DNA of 64,000 bases from Bog-473 sp036502025 (GCA_036502025.1 DASXZJ010000120.1:1-64000), one strand, 5' to 3'; shown: positions 1 to 8,842, numbered from the stretch's first letter. Notes: generated by a model from the sequence alone, not told the origin. Numbers and translations are program-made.

Positions 1-1
1 C

Positions 2-2023
2 CACGATGCGGCCGACACCAAAGTATTCGACAAGGTCATCGTGATTACCGATCGCGTCATCCTCGACCGCCAACTTCAAGAGACCATCTACCAGTTTGAG
101 CATGCGCGCGGCGTAGTGGTGAAGATTGACAAGGACTCGGGCCAGTTGGCCGAGGCGTTGGCGGGGGAGCAGGCCCGCATCATCATCACGACCCTCCAGA
201 AGTTCCCCTTCGTCCTCGACAAGGTGGGGGAACTCCCAGACCGCCGCTACGCCGTCATCGTCGACGAAGCTCACTCCTCCCAGACGGGCGAAGCAGCAAA
301 AGAGCTACGCATGGCGCTCGGAACTACTGACGAGCAGGAACTCACCGTCGCTGAAGCCGAGGATGCTGGGTACATCGCCGAGGCCATCGACCCAGTGGAG
401 GAGGCACTCGCGAAGGCAGTCGTCGCCCGCGGTCGTCAATCGAACCTATCGTTCTTCGCCTTCACGGCTACACCCAAGGCGAGGACCCTGGAACTGTTCG
501 GCACCTGGCACAAGGAGTCCGACCGGTTTGAGCCATTCCATCTCTACTCCATGCGCCAGGCCATCGAGGAGGGCTTCATCCTTGACGTCCTGGCCAACTA
601 CACGACCTATCAGACCTATTGGCGTATCGAGAAAGCAGTCATCGATGACCCCGCCTACGAGGCTCCGAAGGCGCGCCGCGCCATCGCCCGGTTCGTGTCC
701 CTTCATCCGTCCAACCTGGCCCAGAAGGCCGAGATAATCGTCGAACACTTCCGCGCTCACACGGCCCCAAAGATTGGGGGTCACGCCAAGGCCATGGTCG
801 TCACCTCATCCCGGCTTCACGCTGTGCGCTACAAGCAAGCCATCGAGACCTACATCTCCAAGATGAACTACTCGGACCTCGCCGCGCTGGTGGCCTTCTC
901 AGGGAAGGTGATTGACGAGCATGGTTTGACCTACACCGAGTCCCAGATGAACGGGTTCCCCGAGTCCCAGACCGCTGAGAACTTCGCCGGGGACGACTAC
1001 CAGGTCCTTATCGTGGCCGAGAAGTTCCAGACCGGGTTCGACCAACCGCTCCTTCACACCATGTACGTGGACAAGGTCCTCACCGGTCTCAACGCCGTCC
1101 AGACCTTGTCCCGCCTCAACCGTATTCACCCGCTGAAGACCGACACCTTCGTCCTGGACTTCCGCAACGATGCCGAGGACATCACGAAGGCGTTTGAGCC
1201 GTACTACGGGCGAACGGTTGCCCCGCCGACTGATCCCAACCTCCTCTTCGACACGCGGAGCCAACTGGACGCGTATGACGTCCTCCGGCCCGAGGAGATT
1301 GAGGAGACCGTTGCCGTCCTTCTCACCATCAAGGATCAGAAGGACCACGGTCTGGTTTACGCGCTCCTCGACCCAGCGTGCGAACGGTTCAAGGAGTTGG
1401 ACGAGCAGGACCGGCTGGGTTTCAAGGATGCCCTGGACAAGTTCGTCCGCACGTACTCCTTCCTTTCCCAGGTGGTCTCATTCGGTGACTCCAAGCTGGA
1501 GCGGGACTACATCTACTGCCGGGCGCTGGCCTCGCGCCTCCGCGACCAGAACACCAGTACATCCCTGGACCTGGGTTCTGAGATCGAGTTGACCCACCTC
1601 CGCAGCGAGGTCACCTACGAGGGGTCACTCTCACTCGACGCCGAGACCGGAGAGGTAACGAGCATTTTCGGGGAGGGGCGCGGCAAGCAGAATGATCCTG
1701 AGTTAGAACTCCTCTCAGAAATCGTCAAGCAGTTGAACGACCGGTTCGGCCTCACGCTCGACGAACGGGACCAACTCCTCTTCGATCAGTTTGAGGAGAC
1801 CTGGGTGGCCGACCCCGAGGTCAGCGCCCAGGCTCAGAACAACACCATCGAGAACTTCCGCCTGGTCTTCGACCGCATGTTCATGGGGACCGTGGTCGGG
1901 CGGATGGACGACAATGAGGCCATCTTCAAGAAGATTCTGGACGACGACGAGTTCCGCCAGGTGCTGATGGACCTGTATGCCGGGAGGGTCTATCGGCGGG
2001 CGCGGGGACAATCGAACACCTAA
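2..2023 (+). CDS. hsdR: Type I restriction enzyme HsdR subunit, 5'-truncated by the window
   Basis: The reading frame is open from the first bases, so the N-terminal nuclease part lies outside the window; about 673 residues are visible. The superfamily 2 helicase core is clear: a Walker B box DEAH (262-273, in VIVDEAHSS), a motif III-like FTATPKART, and later VAEKFQTGFDQP and QTLSRLNRIHP, which resemble motifs V and VI of the HsdR translocase. HsdR is the ATP-dependent translocase and nuclease subunit of type I restriction complexes and works with HsdM and HsdS, which are not seen here. It ends about 130 bases before a tRNA fragment, consistent with carriage on an integrated element. The family assignment is firm; whether the system is complete cannot be judged. 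Confidence 0.88.
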   Translation, partial: HDAADTKVFDKVIVITDRVILDRQLQETIYQFEHARGVVVKIDKDSGQLAEALAGEQARIIITTLQKFPFVLDKVGELPDRRYAVIVDEAHSSQTGEAAKELRMALGTTDEQELTVAEAEDAGYIAEAIDPVEEALAKAVVARGRQSNLSFFAFTATPKARTLELFGTWHKESDRFEPFHLYSMRQAIEEGFILDVLANYTTYQTYWRIEKAVIDDPAYEAPKARRAIARFVSLHPSNLAQKAEIIVEHFRAHTAPKIGGHAKAMVVTSSRLHAVRYKQAIETYISKMNYSDLAALVAFSGKVIDEHGLTYTESQMNGFPESQTAENFAGDDYQVLIVAEKFQTGFDQPLLHTMYVDKVLTGLNAVQTLSRLNRIHPLKTDTFVLDFRNDAEDITKAFEPYYGRTVAPPTDPNLLFDTRSQLDAYDVLRPEEIEETVAVLLTIKDQKDHGLVYALLDPACERFKELDEQDRLGFKDALDKFVRTYSFLSQVVSFGDSKLERDYIYCRALASRLRDQNTSTSLDLGSEIELTHLRSEVTYEGSLSLDAETGEVTSIFGEGRGKQNDPELELLSEIVKQLNDRFGLTLDERDQLLFDQFEETWVADPEVSAQAQNNTIENFRLVFDRMFMGTVVGRMDDNEAIFKKILDDDEFRQVLMDLYAGRVYRRARGQSNT

Positions 2024-2158
2024 CGGGACTCGTTGTCCGTGCCCCCCGCGTGCCCCATCTGTTGAGAAATGATGCGAAATGCCAACAACTGACCAAAAGT
2101 GAAAAGTTACCGTAAGCTGCTCATTCTTCTTCGCCGCAGGTCGGACACTTGGCTCCGG

Positions 2159-2204
2159 CGACCCTCTCAAGGTGGCGACACGGGTTCAAATCCCGTTGGG
2201 ACTG
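2159..2204 (+). pseudogene. 3' fragment of a tRNA-Glu(CTC) gene, probable integration (att) scar
   Basis: An anticodon arm (2159-2175, loop CTCTCAA, anticodon CTC at 2166-2168, four of five stem pairs), a short variable loop, a perfect T-arm (stem ACGGG/CCCGT around loop TTCAAAT, 2180-2196) and a 3' acceptor strand TGGGACT plus G73 (2197-2204) follow in tRNA order. The matching 5' acceptor strand AGTCCCA and a D-arm are absent upstream, so this is not a complete gene. Integrases commonly use the 3' half of tRNA genes and leave such duplicates. It sits between hsdR and an IS remnant. The tRNA-Glu identity rests on the loop and arm pattern recognised by eye. Confidence 0.6.
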
Positions 2205-2276
2205 CTCAGTGGCCTAGACCCCATAGGTCGAGCCAGCGTTATGAGAGTTTGGTCGTGAGCTACCTGGAGGTAGTCC

Positions 2277-2428
2277 ATGCCCAAGCGCTATGCGAGAGAG
2301 TTCCGGCCGGCGATCTGCGAACGCCTGGTCGCCGGCGAACGGATCAGCAAGATCTCAAGTGAGACCGTGTCTCCCCGGCGACCCTCCATCCTTGGAAGGA
2401 CGAGTGGCGGACCGCTCAGGTGGCCTGA
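2277..2428 (+). pseudogene. Remnant of an IS3-family transposase OrfA, frameshifted
   Basis: Translation from ATG 2277 gives MPKRYAREFRPAICERLVAG..., the typical N-terminus of the small helix-turn-helix OrfA of IS3-type elements. After residue ~31 the similarity moves to another frame, where 2375-2425 reads PATLHPWKDEWRTAQVA and then a stop; this resembles the usual VSEATLYRWK helix. The gene therefore looks frameshifted and shortened, and no OrfB follows. It lies 73 bases after the tRNA-Glu fragment, strengthening the case for an old insertion at this junction. Confidence 0.6.
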
Positions 2429-2440
2429 CAAGCTCGCCCT

Positions 2441-3199
2441 ATGAGCGTCATACCCGTTCCCAGCGGCGATGTCACGGTAGAGGTCGACGGTCGAATTGTC
2501 ATAGTGACCTTCAATCGCCCCGAAAAGCGGAATGCCATAACCCAGGGCATGTACGGCGCCATCGCCGACACCTTGGAGGCGGCTGATGCAGACCTCGGTG
2601 TGGCAGCAGTGATCTTTACTGGCAATGGTGCTGCATTTACTGCCGGAAACGATCTGGAGGACTTCGCATCAGGGGCAAATCTCGACCAGGTATCACGGTT
2701 TTTGCAGGTGATTAGGACGGTCAACGTGCCGTTGATCGCAGCGGTGAATGGAATGGCCGTTGGCGTAGGGCTAACCATGCTCCTCCATTGTGATCTGGTC
2801 TACGTGGAACCCTCAGTCGTTCTCTCGGCGCCATTCGTTTCCCTGGGTCTGGTACCCGAAGCGGCATCAAGTCTGATCCTCCCTCGAGTTGTCGGAGAGA
2901 GACGCGCCGCTGAGATCCTGCTGGGTGGCCGCAAGATCGATGGGAACGAGGCTGCCGAGTGGGGCCTGGCCAACGCCGTCGCTTCATCCGCCCTCACCGC
3001 GGCCCGCGAAGCCGCAAAATCGCTGATAGGTCAACCGCCGCAAGCGATACGGGCAACGAAGGCGCTTTTGCATTCCGATGAGCTCACAGTCGGTGGGCGG
3101 ATGGCTGAGGAGATGACTCGCTTCATGGAGGCGCTTGGTGGTGCGGAATTCGCAGAAGTGATTGCGGCTCGAAATGAGAAACGACCGCCGGTCTTCTGA
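2441..3199 (+). CDS. Enoyl-CoA hydratase/isomerase family protein
   Basis: A 252-residue crotonase-fold protein, normal length for the family. The oxyanion-hole segment is visible as AAFTAGNDLEDF (about residues 65-76) and the second conserved segment as NGMAVGVGLTMLL. The distal acidic residue is kept in SLGLVPEAAS, whereas the first glutamate of classical hydratases is not obvious, so isomerase or other crotonase chemistry on an acyl-CoA is possible. It is cytoplasmic and likely belongs to fatty-acid or aromatic-acid beta-oxidation. The stop overlaps the ATG of the next gene by one base, suggesting co-transcription with the secreted esterase, an unusual partner. No strong ribosome-binding site precedes the ATG. 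Confidence 0.85.
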   Translation: MSVIPVPSGDVTVEVDGRIVIVTFNRPEKRNAITQGMYGAIADTLEAADADLGVAAVIFTGNGAAFTAGNDLEDFASGANLDQVSRFLQVIRTVNVPLIAAVNGMAVGVGLTMLLHCDLVYVEPSVVLSAPFVSLGLVPEAASSLILPRVVGERRAAEILLGGRKIDGNEAAEWGLANAVASSALTAAREAAKSLIGQPPQAIRATKALLHSDELTVGGRMAEEMTRFMEALGGAEFAEVIAARNEKRPPVF

Positions 3200-4422
3200 T
3201 GGGCAGGAGCGAACGGTTGGTGATGGGCTTGGTGGGGATCATCACCATGACGTTGTCCTTTGGCGCTAGCGCTACTGCAGCCGAGCCGATCACCGCATCT
3301 TCTGCTCCCCAGCTGGTCACCATCACCATTCCGGACCGGGCCGGCGAGATCCCATCAAAATGGCTGAGCTATGCCGGTCCCCCGCGGGCCAACGTGTTGC
3401 TACCGGCTGGTTACGACCCCAGCCAGCGCTATCCCTTGCTCGTCCTGCTCCACGGACTCAACTCCAACTACGCCTGGGTCGCCCAATCGGGGCTGATTAC
3501 GGACTTCGACGGACTGAACGCGATCGTGGTCATGCCCGAAGGGGGCAGCGGTTGGTACACCGATTGGTGGAACGACGGTGAGCGTGGGGGTCCAGCATGG
3601 GAGAGCTACTTCCTCAACGAGGTCATCCCCACCATCATGGCCAAGTACCCGATCCTGCCTCAGCGGCAGTACCACGCCATCGCAGGTGTGTCGATGGGCG
3701 GTCTCGGCGCGGTCTACCTGGCCGGCCGACTCCCCGGATTCTTCGGGTCGGTGGCCAGCCTCTCCGGCTTTGTGGACCCTCGGTTTTTCTCCGCCATAAC
3801 CGAGCCGGGGATGGGCTTGACCGCGCTGGCTCCCTTCAAAGGCGACGATAATTTCGATCCCGTCGACGGCCCACCCGAGGGGTTCTACTTCGCCGGCCAC
3901 GACCCCGGTCTTCTCACCACGAACTTGAAGCAAACGCGCGTCTTCGAAAGCACCGGCACCGGCATACCGAGCAACGCCGGTCTCTCCGAGCGGGCGGCCA
4001 CCGCTGCCGTCGCCGAAGGATCTGTCGCAGAATCACTCATCATTTATCCAATGAACCAGATTTACCACGCCGCCCTGACCGCCGCGGGCATTGACGTCAC
4101 CTATCAGGTCCACTCAGGTGGCCATGACATTCCGGACTTCTCCACGGAGATCAAGGCGATGCTCGGGTGGGGGCTATTCCAGCCAGTTGCCGTCAATCCG
4201 GCGGCTTGGGTCAACAGGACGGTGGCGACGAGCGGGCAGCTCTGGGACATCAGCTACCGATTCGCCCAACCACCAAACCAAGTTGTGCAGTTCCAGCAAT
4301 TCGGAACCATGCTGTCGGTAAGTGCCGCGGGAGCCGTCCTCACCATTACTACCGGCGGAGGCTGCGTGATCCACACGGTCACGCCGGCGACCATCAGCGT
4401 TCCGACCCAGGATTGCCCGTAG
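3199..4422 (+). CDS. Secreted alpha/beta-hydrolase esterase (esterase D / antigen 85-like)
   Basis: The 407-residue product begins with a basic N-terminus and a hydrophobic stretch ending around ATAAEP, a typical Sec signal peptide, so it should act outside the cell. The hydrolase core shows LLVLLHGLNSNYAW and the nucleophile elbow GVSMGGLGA (about residues 168-176), with a late His in HSGGHDIPDF. This arrangement matches the esterase-D/mycolyltransferase-like superfamily that hydrolyses or transfers acyl esters. About 85 residues follow the catalytic His and look like a small beta-rich C-terminal domain of unknown role. Its ATG overlaps the upstream crotonase stop. The substrate is not predictable. 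Confidence 0.8.
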   Translation: MGRSERLVMGLVGIITMTLSFGASATAAEPITASSAPQLVTITIPDRAGEIPSKWLSYAGPPRANVLLPAGYDPSQRYPLLVLLHGLNSNYAWVAQSGLITDFDGLNAIVVMPEGGSGWYTDWWNDGERGGPAWESYFLNEVIPTIMAKYPILPQRQYHAIAGVSMGGLGAVYLAGRLPGFFGSVASLSGFVDPRFFSAITEPGMGLTALAPFKGDDNFDPVDGPPEGFYFAGHDPGLLTTNLKQTRVFESTGTGIPSNAGLSERAATAAVAEGSVAESLIIYPMNQIYHAALTAAGIDVTYQVHSGGHDIPDFSTEIKAMLGWGLFQPVAVNPAAWVNRTVATSGQLWDISYRFAQPPNQVVQFQQFGTMLSVSAAGAVLTITTGGGCVIHTVTPATISVPTQDCP

Positions 4423-4600
4423 GCGAGATGTTCCGCCCAGGCGTGCATTGTTGGGTTCGTTCCCCAAATGGGTACGGCGGGGTGATCCAATCCGGCTCAA
4501 TTAACGCTGTATCACGGGGTCGAATAAAGTCGCAGCGGCAAAACAGTTACTAGTTGCACAATCGCAGCGCCATTTGGGCGGTCGTCTGGAGGAAGACAGC

Positions 4601-4945
4601 GTGGCGAAAAGAGACGTGAGCATCGGGGTGCTTGTCGTCCTGGGAGTGCTGGCCAGCAGCTGCGGCGGTTCCTCACCTACCGTCGTCGCTCATGGGCCGG
4701 CCGATGCCACGGCCTGTAGGAGCATCGACACCCTCTATAACCTGGCCATTGCCAACAAGGCTCCCTCGACGGCTCAAGTCAACGAGGTGGTGAACGACGG
4801 AAGGGCGGCCGACGACTCCACCCTCCAAAGGTTCACGGCAGACCTCGTTGCCGCGGGGCATTCTGGCAAGACCGCCGACGTGGAGAAGGCCATGATCAGA
4901 CTCGCGCAACGTTGCACGGTGATGGGGATCGGACCACGAAACTAG
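4601..4945 (+). CDS. Small putative lipoprotein of unknown function
   Basis: I chose the GTG at 4601 because GGAGGA lies at 4588-4593, a good ribosome-binding spacing; a longer frame from 4574 exists. The ~114-residue product has a signal sequence with a lipobox (VLGVLASSC), so it is probably lipid-anchored at the outer face of the membrane. The mature part is a short helical protein with two later cysteines (DATACRSID and AQRCTVMG) that might form a disulfide. I do not recognise a family. It is isolated between the esterase and the convergent GH16 gene. Confidence 0.6.
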   Translation: MAKRDVSIGVLVVLGVLASSCGGSSPTVVAHGPADATACRSIDTLYNLAIANKAPSTAQVNEVVNDGRAADDSTLQRFTADLVAAGHSGKTADVEKAMIRLAQRCTVMGIGPRN

Positions 4946-4992
4946 GGATCCTTCCGTGCCGTCAGCCCTTCGGGTTGATCGGCATCCGAGCA

Positions 4993-6663
4993 TCATTGCC
5001 AGGCTCGCACCCAATCCACCTGCGTTGTCGCTGGCAAGGGTGTGGTTCCCGGTACGAACGCGTCGGTGTTCATACCTAGAGCCTGGGTGAGGGCAATGAA
5101 GAAGGGCTGGTCAAAGGGCTCGCCCCCGGTGAGCGGCGAGGCCGGGTTCGTATGGTCGACCAAGCAGGTCTGCCCGTTGTCGAGGACGGTGAGTGAGCCA
5201 GGGGACCACTGAAGACCGAAAGTGCTAAACGCTCCAGGCGTAATGGCGCAGTTGTAGGCCGTTACGTTCGGGTCATTGCCTGCGGCATTGTAGTGAATAT
5301 AGGGAATATCGAGCGCAGGGAACTGGCTGTAGAACTCGGCGAAGTCGATCTCACCAGAGTCTGGCCACGCAGCGCCGTACTTACTCGAGTTGTTCGGCCA
5401 GAGCCAGAACGTCTCCTGGAGCCCCTGAATGGCCGACGCCGGGAGCTTGGCGCGGACCTCGAACATACCGTAGGCCTGGCTGAACAGCCCGGAGGTGGTG
5501 ACCATTCCACTCGTGTAGTTGGTCGTGAAGCTGTACGGGCCGTCCTGGCAAGTGAATGGAGCAGCTTCTTGGCGGACGGTCAGATTCAGGTAGCCACCCG
5601 AGACCGAGACGTTATTGGGACTGTTGACATAGCACGCTGTTCCGGCTCCAGAGCCAGTGGTGTAGGCACTGTTGGCCGTTTGCTGCACCACCCATTTGGT
5701 CGTGTCGAGCGTCGTTCCGTTGAACTCGTCATCGAAGGTGCATTGCCATTGTGAACCATCGCTCTTGTAGATAGGGGTTCCGCCGCAATCGGACCCGTTT
5801 CCGGCCGGATTCGTCGGCGGGCTTGTAGTCGTTGTCGTAGTTGTAGGCGGCGTGGTTGTGGTTGTGGTTGTGGTTGTGGTTGTGGTCGTTGTTGTAGGCG
5901 GCGCGGTCGTGGTCGTAGTTGGCGCCTTCGCAATCGTGGTCGTAGTTGGCGCCTTCGCAATCGTTGTCGTGGTCGTGGTCGTAGTAGGAGACGGCATTGG
6001 CACGGGCGGGTTGATCGGAGCCGTCGGCGTCGGCGAGTTCGGGAAGTTCACTGCAGCGCCGTTAGCCTCGATTTCCAGGTACCCCTCGGAATCGGTGTGC
6101 ACAATCATCCCGACGGCGCTGGCCCCACTGCCCCCGAGGGAACCGAAGAACTTGGCGTCGCCGAAGCTGAAGATGCCACCGTCACTCGCCACCAGCCAAT
6201 AGCCCAGCCCGTCAGCGGTTGATGCCATCCCGACGATCGGCTTGTTCAGCGTGAGGGCGCCGGTCGAACCGAAGAACTTGGCGTCGCCGAAGCTGAAGAT
6301 GCCACCGTCACTCGCCACCAGCCAATAGCCTCGACCATCTGGTGTGGCAGCAACGCCGACTATTGGCCTGCTCGGCGTTACGCCTTCGTCCGACAGGGAC
6401 TGGCTTGGTGTTGCACTACCGATAGCGAGGACGCTTCCATTGGCGGTCGTCTCCCAATAGCCCGACCCGTTGGGGATGCTCGCGATGCCGACAACTGGGC
6501 TTGAAAGAGTAATTCGAGGCACCATCGATGTGGCCAATACGACAGAAGAGCCAAGGACCAGAAGACTCCCGATCAGGGCGAGCGACGCCAGTAGCCCAAC
6601 CGCCTGACGTCGTCCCCGGCCGATCGGCAGCGTAGCCAACCTCGCGACGCGTTCCGAATGCAT
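4993..6663 (-). CDS. Secreted glycoside hydrolase family 16 enzyme with N-terminal repeat module
   Basis: From the Met at 6663 the ~556-residue product has a signal peptide/membrane segment (LLASLALIGSLLVLGSSVV), then repeats of the GYWLVASDGGIFSFGDAKFFGS type, a long Thr/Pro linker, and a C-terminal GH16 domain. The catalytic signature E-I-D-F-A-E is visible in GEIDFAEF, supporting retaining endo-beta-glucanase/laminarinase-type activity. The frame is open further upstream to 6828, but the signal peptide fits the later start. Two repeat units are encoded by identical 64-base DNA blocks. The enzyme should be secreted and may be held to the surface by the repeat module. Its polysaccharide target is not predictable. 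Confidence 0.85.
   Translation of the reverse strand: MHSERVARLATLPIGRGRRQAVGLLASLALIGSLLVLGSSVVLATSMVPRITLSSPVVGIASIPNGSGYWETTANGSVLAIGSATPSQSLSDEGVTPSRPIVGVAATPDGRGYWLVASDGGIFSFGDAKFFGSTGALTLNKPIVGMASTADGLGYWLVASDGGIFSFGDAKFFGSLGGSGASAVGMIVHTDSEGYLEIEANGAAVNFPNSPTPTAPINPPVPMPSPTTTTTTTTIAKAPTTTTIAKAPTTTTTAPPTTTTTTTTTTTTTTTPPTTTTTTTSPPTNPAGNGSDCGGTPIYKSDGSQWQCTFDDEFNGTTLDTTKWVVQQTANSAYTTGSGAGTACYVNSPNNVSVSGGYLNLTVRQEAAPFTCQDGPYSFTTNYTSGMVTTSGLFSQAYGMFEVRAKLPASAIQGLQETFWLWPNNSSKYGAAWPDSGEIDFAEFYSQFPALDIPYIHYNAAGNDPNVTAYNCAITPGAFSTFGLQWSPGSLTVLDNGQTCLVDHTNPASPLTGGEPFDQPFFIALTQALGMNTDAFVPGTTPLPATTQVDWVRAWQ
5823..5995 (-). repeat. Low-complexity Thr/Pro-rich linker with simple sequence repeats
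   Basis: On the plus strand this stretch is built from GTTGTG/GTTGTC-type hexamers and repeated copies of a GGCGCCTTCGCAATCGT unit. On the coding strand it encodes runs of Thr interrupted by AKAP and PP. It separates the repeat module from the GH16 catalytic domain. Such tracts are prone to length change by slippage. Confidence 0.8.
6141..6330 (-). repeat. Perfect 64-base direct repeat inside the GH16 gene
   Basis: The block 6141-6204 is repeated identically at 6267-6330, a period of 126 bases or 42 codons. Each copy encodes GYWLVASDGGIFSFGDAKFF of one repeat unit. Identity at third codon positions points to recent duplication or gene conversion rather than protein-level constraint alone. 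Confidence 0.85.
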
Positions 6664-6911
6664 ACGGGCAAGCCTGACTACGGTCAATCTCCCCGCGGTC
6701 CACTCCCGCCCAACAGCAACACAATTCGCTTTCGTAGGACCCACAATGAGAGCAGTGCGGCCGAAGCAGGCCGTCGGGACACCCTCGAAGATGTGTTGTG
6801 TGACTCCCGTCCCCTCTTGGCGGGACATTCGACCCTATTGGTCCGTTCTGAAGTCTTCGATACTGGATGTCGGCTCCCCATATAGGGGCGGTAAATGAAA
6901 GGGGGACGGAA

Positions 6912-7079
6912 ATGGTCCGCGTTCTACTCACCAAAGTTGTAGGGAACTCCAAAATACGCAACGACCCCCTCCCCGAGCTCAATCCGTGGCGTGAAGTCGG
7001 CTGGATCTTCAAAGATGGTGAAGCCATTGCGATCGAGCGACATGGCGGGGAGACTCGAGTTCGTTCAGCTTTGCTGTAG
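6912..7079 (+). CDS. Possible small ORF, 55 residues, unknown
   Basis: An ATG at 6912 follows a purine-rich GGGGGACGGA stretch and opens a 55-codon frame (MVRVLLTKVVGNSK... ending RVRSALL). It lies in an otherwise empty interval between the GH16 gene and an HTH gene. The composition is plausible for a small cytoplasmic protein, but I recognise no family and it could be chance. Confidence 0.3.
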   Translation: MVRVLLTKVVGNSKIRNDPLPELNPWREVGWIFKDGEAIAIERHGGETRVRSALL

Positions 7080-7216
7080 TCGTCACCGAACGCTGGCGTT
7101 CAGCGCGCCGGCTGAGCTTCGTTTCAGCCGAACTCAGCGAGAGATCACCCGCCCACGCCTCGTCAGCCTTGGAACCTCGTGAACTCTGGAGGGTGCCAAG
7201 CGGCACCGTTGCCGAG

Positions 7217-7504
7217 TTAGTTGACGGCGACAGATGGTCGAGTCGTATCGAGCGCAAGGAGCAGGAGAAGCCTCGCCCCGGCACTCAAGGCTGCTTCGGG
7301 GTTGGCTTCGAAATAGCGGAGGTATTCCGGGTCGATCTCGGCCCGGAGAGCCAGTTCCTCAATGGTCAGGTCAAGTTCAATCCGGCGCTGCGTGACGCGG
7401 CGACCAAATTCGCCCGATTGGAAATCCCGCGGCCCCACGTCCCATGTCGAGATACCCGAGGACGGAGCGAAACGGTTCAGACTTCCGGACTGCTCGGATT
7501 GCAT
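7217..7504 (-). CDS. Short XRE-type helix-turn-helix protein
   Basis: Starting at ATG 7504 the product is 95 residues. The C-terminal ~60 residues (EFGRRVTQRRIELDLTIEELALRAEI...) match the XRE/Cro HTH fold. In many actinobacteria this HTH is fused to a pyridoxamine-phosphate-oxidase-like FMN domain; here that domain is missing, so the gene may be a truncated relative or a stand-alone regulator. The open frame extends upstream to 7759 but there overlaps the kinase gene. No strong ribosome-binding site is seen. It lies directly downstream of the sensor kinase on the same strand. Confidence 0.5.
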   Translation of the reverse strand: MQSEQSGSLNRFAPSSGISTWDVGPRDFQSGEFGRRVTQRRIELDLTIEELALRAEIDPEYLRYFEANPEAALSAGARLLLLLALDTTRPSVAVN

Positions 7505-7601
7505 TACTGAGGTCACAGGCACAGTGTGCCCAATGAGGCAGTTTTGCTCTAGAGGAATACGTCCTGTTGTGCGGTGACCAACGCCTGTTATGTCGGGCGG
7601 T

Positions 7602-8732
7602 CTATGACCGAACCGGCACCGCCCAATGGAGGGAGCATCCACCGGTAGTGCTCTCGTCGATGGTGAATGTCCCATGCAATTGGTCTGCTCTGTTGCGAAG
7701 ACTGGCCAGTCCGAAGTTCTCCCGATCCTTCCGGTCATTGAGCCAACGTCCATTGTCAACCAAATGCAATCTGCACTGACCTTCTCGAACGGACAGGCTC
7801 AGTGAAGCCTGTGTTGCGCTGGCGTGGTTACCAATATCCGCCACCGCCTCTCGTATCGTTGCCAATAAATGATCGACTACGCGATCCGGTATCGCAGCGT
7901 CAATCGGTCCGTCAAAGGTGACTTGAACGTCGAAGCCGACGACGTAGCTCAGGTTCCGAACGAGCGCCAGCACGCGGTCACGAATGCCACGGTTCGTCTC
8001 CCCCATCCCGAGCTCGTAAATGGTCGAGCGGACTTGATGAATCACTTGGTCGATCTCATCTACCGCTTGGGCGAGCGAATCGGTCAGTTCCACCGAGGAA
8101 CCCGCTGCCATGCTCTGGAGGGTCAGGCCAACGCCGAACAGGCGTTGGATCACCGTGTCGTGGAGATCACGCGCCAAACGATTCCGATCTTCATAGACGG
8201 CAACTACGCGATCGCGTTCATGAAGTCGTGAATTTTCGATGCCGATGCCAGCCGCAATCGCGAGGGTCTCGATCAGGGCAACATCGTCGTCGGTGAACTC
8301 GGACCAACCAATTTTATCGGTCAAGTACAGGTTGCCATACACCTCGTCCCGCAGCTTGATCGGCACTCCGAGGAACGAAGTCATGGGCGGATGGTTGGGT
8401 GGAAACCCGAAACTATCGGCGTGGATACCCAGCTTGGACAAGCGCAAGGGTCGAGGATCCGCTATCAAGAGGCCGAGCACACCCCGTCCCGTGGGGCGTG
8501 CCCCGATGCGGTCCTCTTCTTGAGGTTCGAGCCCCACGGTTATGAACTCTGAAAACTCCGTACGGTCGTCGCTCAGTACGCCCAGTGCACCGTAACGAGC
8601 GCCCGTCATGGAGCGAGCTTCCTCGACGACGTGGCGCAACAGGGCCGCGAGATCGATATCGGCCTCAATGAGCAGCGTCGCCTCGAGCACCCGCCGGAGG
8701 TTGCTGGAATCCTCAATTGACCGAAACGGCAC
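7602..8732 (-). CDS. GAF-domain sensor histidine kinase (DevS/NarX-like)
   Basis: This 376-residue protein has an N-terminal GAF domain (about residues 20-165; TGARYGALGVL and SFLGVPIKLRDEVYGNLYLTDK are typical). A HisKA_3 dimerisation/phosphoacceptor helix follows, with His in RNRLARDLHDTVIQ, and then a degenerate HATPase domain (LHLVDNGRW, FGLASLRNRADQL). It lacks membrane segments, so it senses a cytoplasmic signal such as redox state or gas, as DevS/DosS relatives do. I cannot show a heme ligand. It starts with GTG at 8732 and is divergent from the LuxR-type response regulator at 8843, its probable partner. Only one GAF domain is present, against two in mycobacterial DevS. Confidence 0.85.
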   Translation of the reverse strand: MPFRSIEDSSNLRRVLEATLLIEADIDLAALLRHVVEEARSMTGARYGALGVLSDDRTEFSEFITVGLEPQEEDRIGARPTGRGVLGLLIADPRPLRLSKLGIHADSFGFPPNHPPMTSFLGVPIKLRDEVYGNLYLTDKIGWSEFTDDDVALIETLAIAAGIGIENSRLHERDRVVAVYEDRNRLARDLHDTVIQRLFGVGLTLQSMAAGSSVELTDSLAQAVDEIDQVIHQVRSTIYELGMGETNRGIRDRVLALVRNLSYVVGFDVQVTFDGPIDAAIPDRVVDHLLATIREAVADIGNHASATQASLSLSVREGQCRLHLVDNGRWLNDRKDRENFGLASLRNRADQLHGTFTIDESTTGGCSLHWAVPVRS

Positions 8733-8842
8733 AAAACCACGCTAGACCTCGGGATACACCATCAGTTAGCGGGAACTGAGGATCTGCCGCAAGGTGGCAA
8801 CAGGTAGTTGCTCCGGAGGCACCGAATTGGAAGGATGGTTAT

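Noticed and set aside
2099..2362. 87-codon frame across the tRNA fragment
   Set aside because: It reads through the tRNA arms and the orfA remnant in the wrong frame and has no recognisable domain.
5840..5995. Short tandem repeats that could suggest a CRISPR array
   Set aside because: The units are hexamers encoding Thr-rich linker in frame with the GH16 gene; there are no spacers and no cas genes in the window.
8733..8842. Search for a DevR/DosR box between the kinase and regulator genes
   Set aside because: No palindrome close to the known GGGACT/AGTCCC-type consensus was seen.
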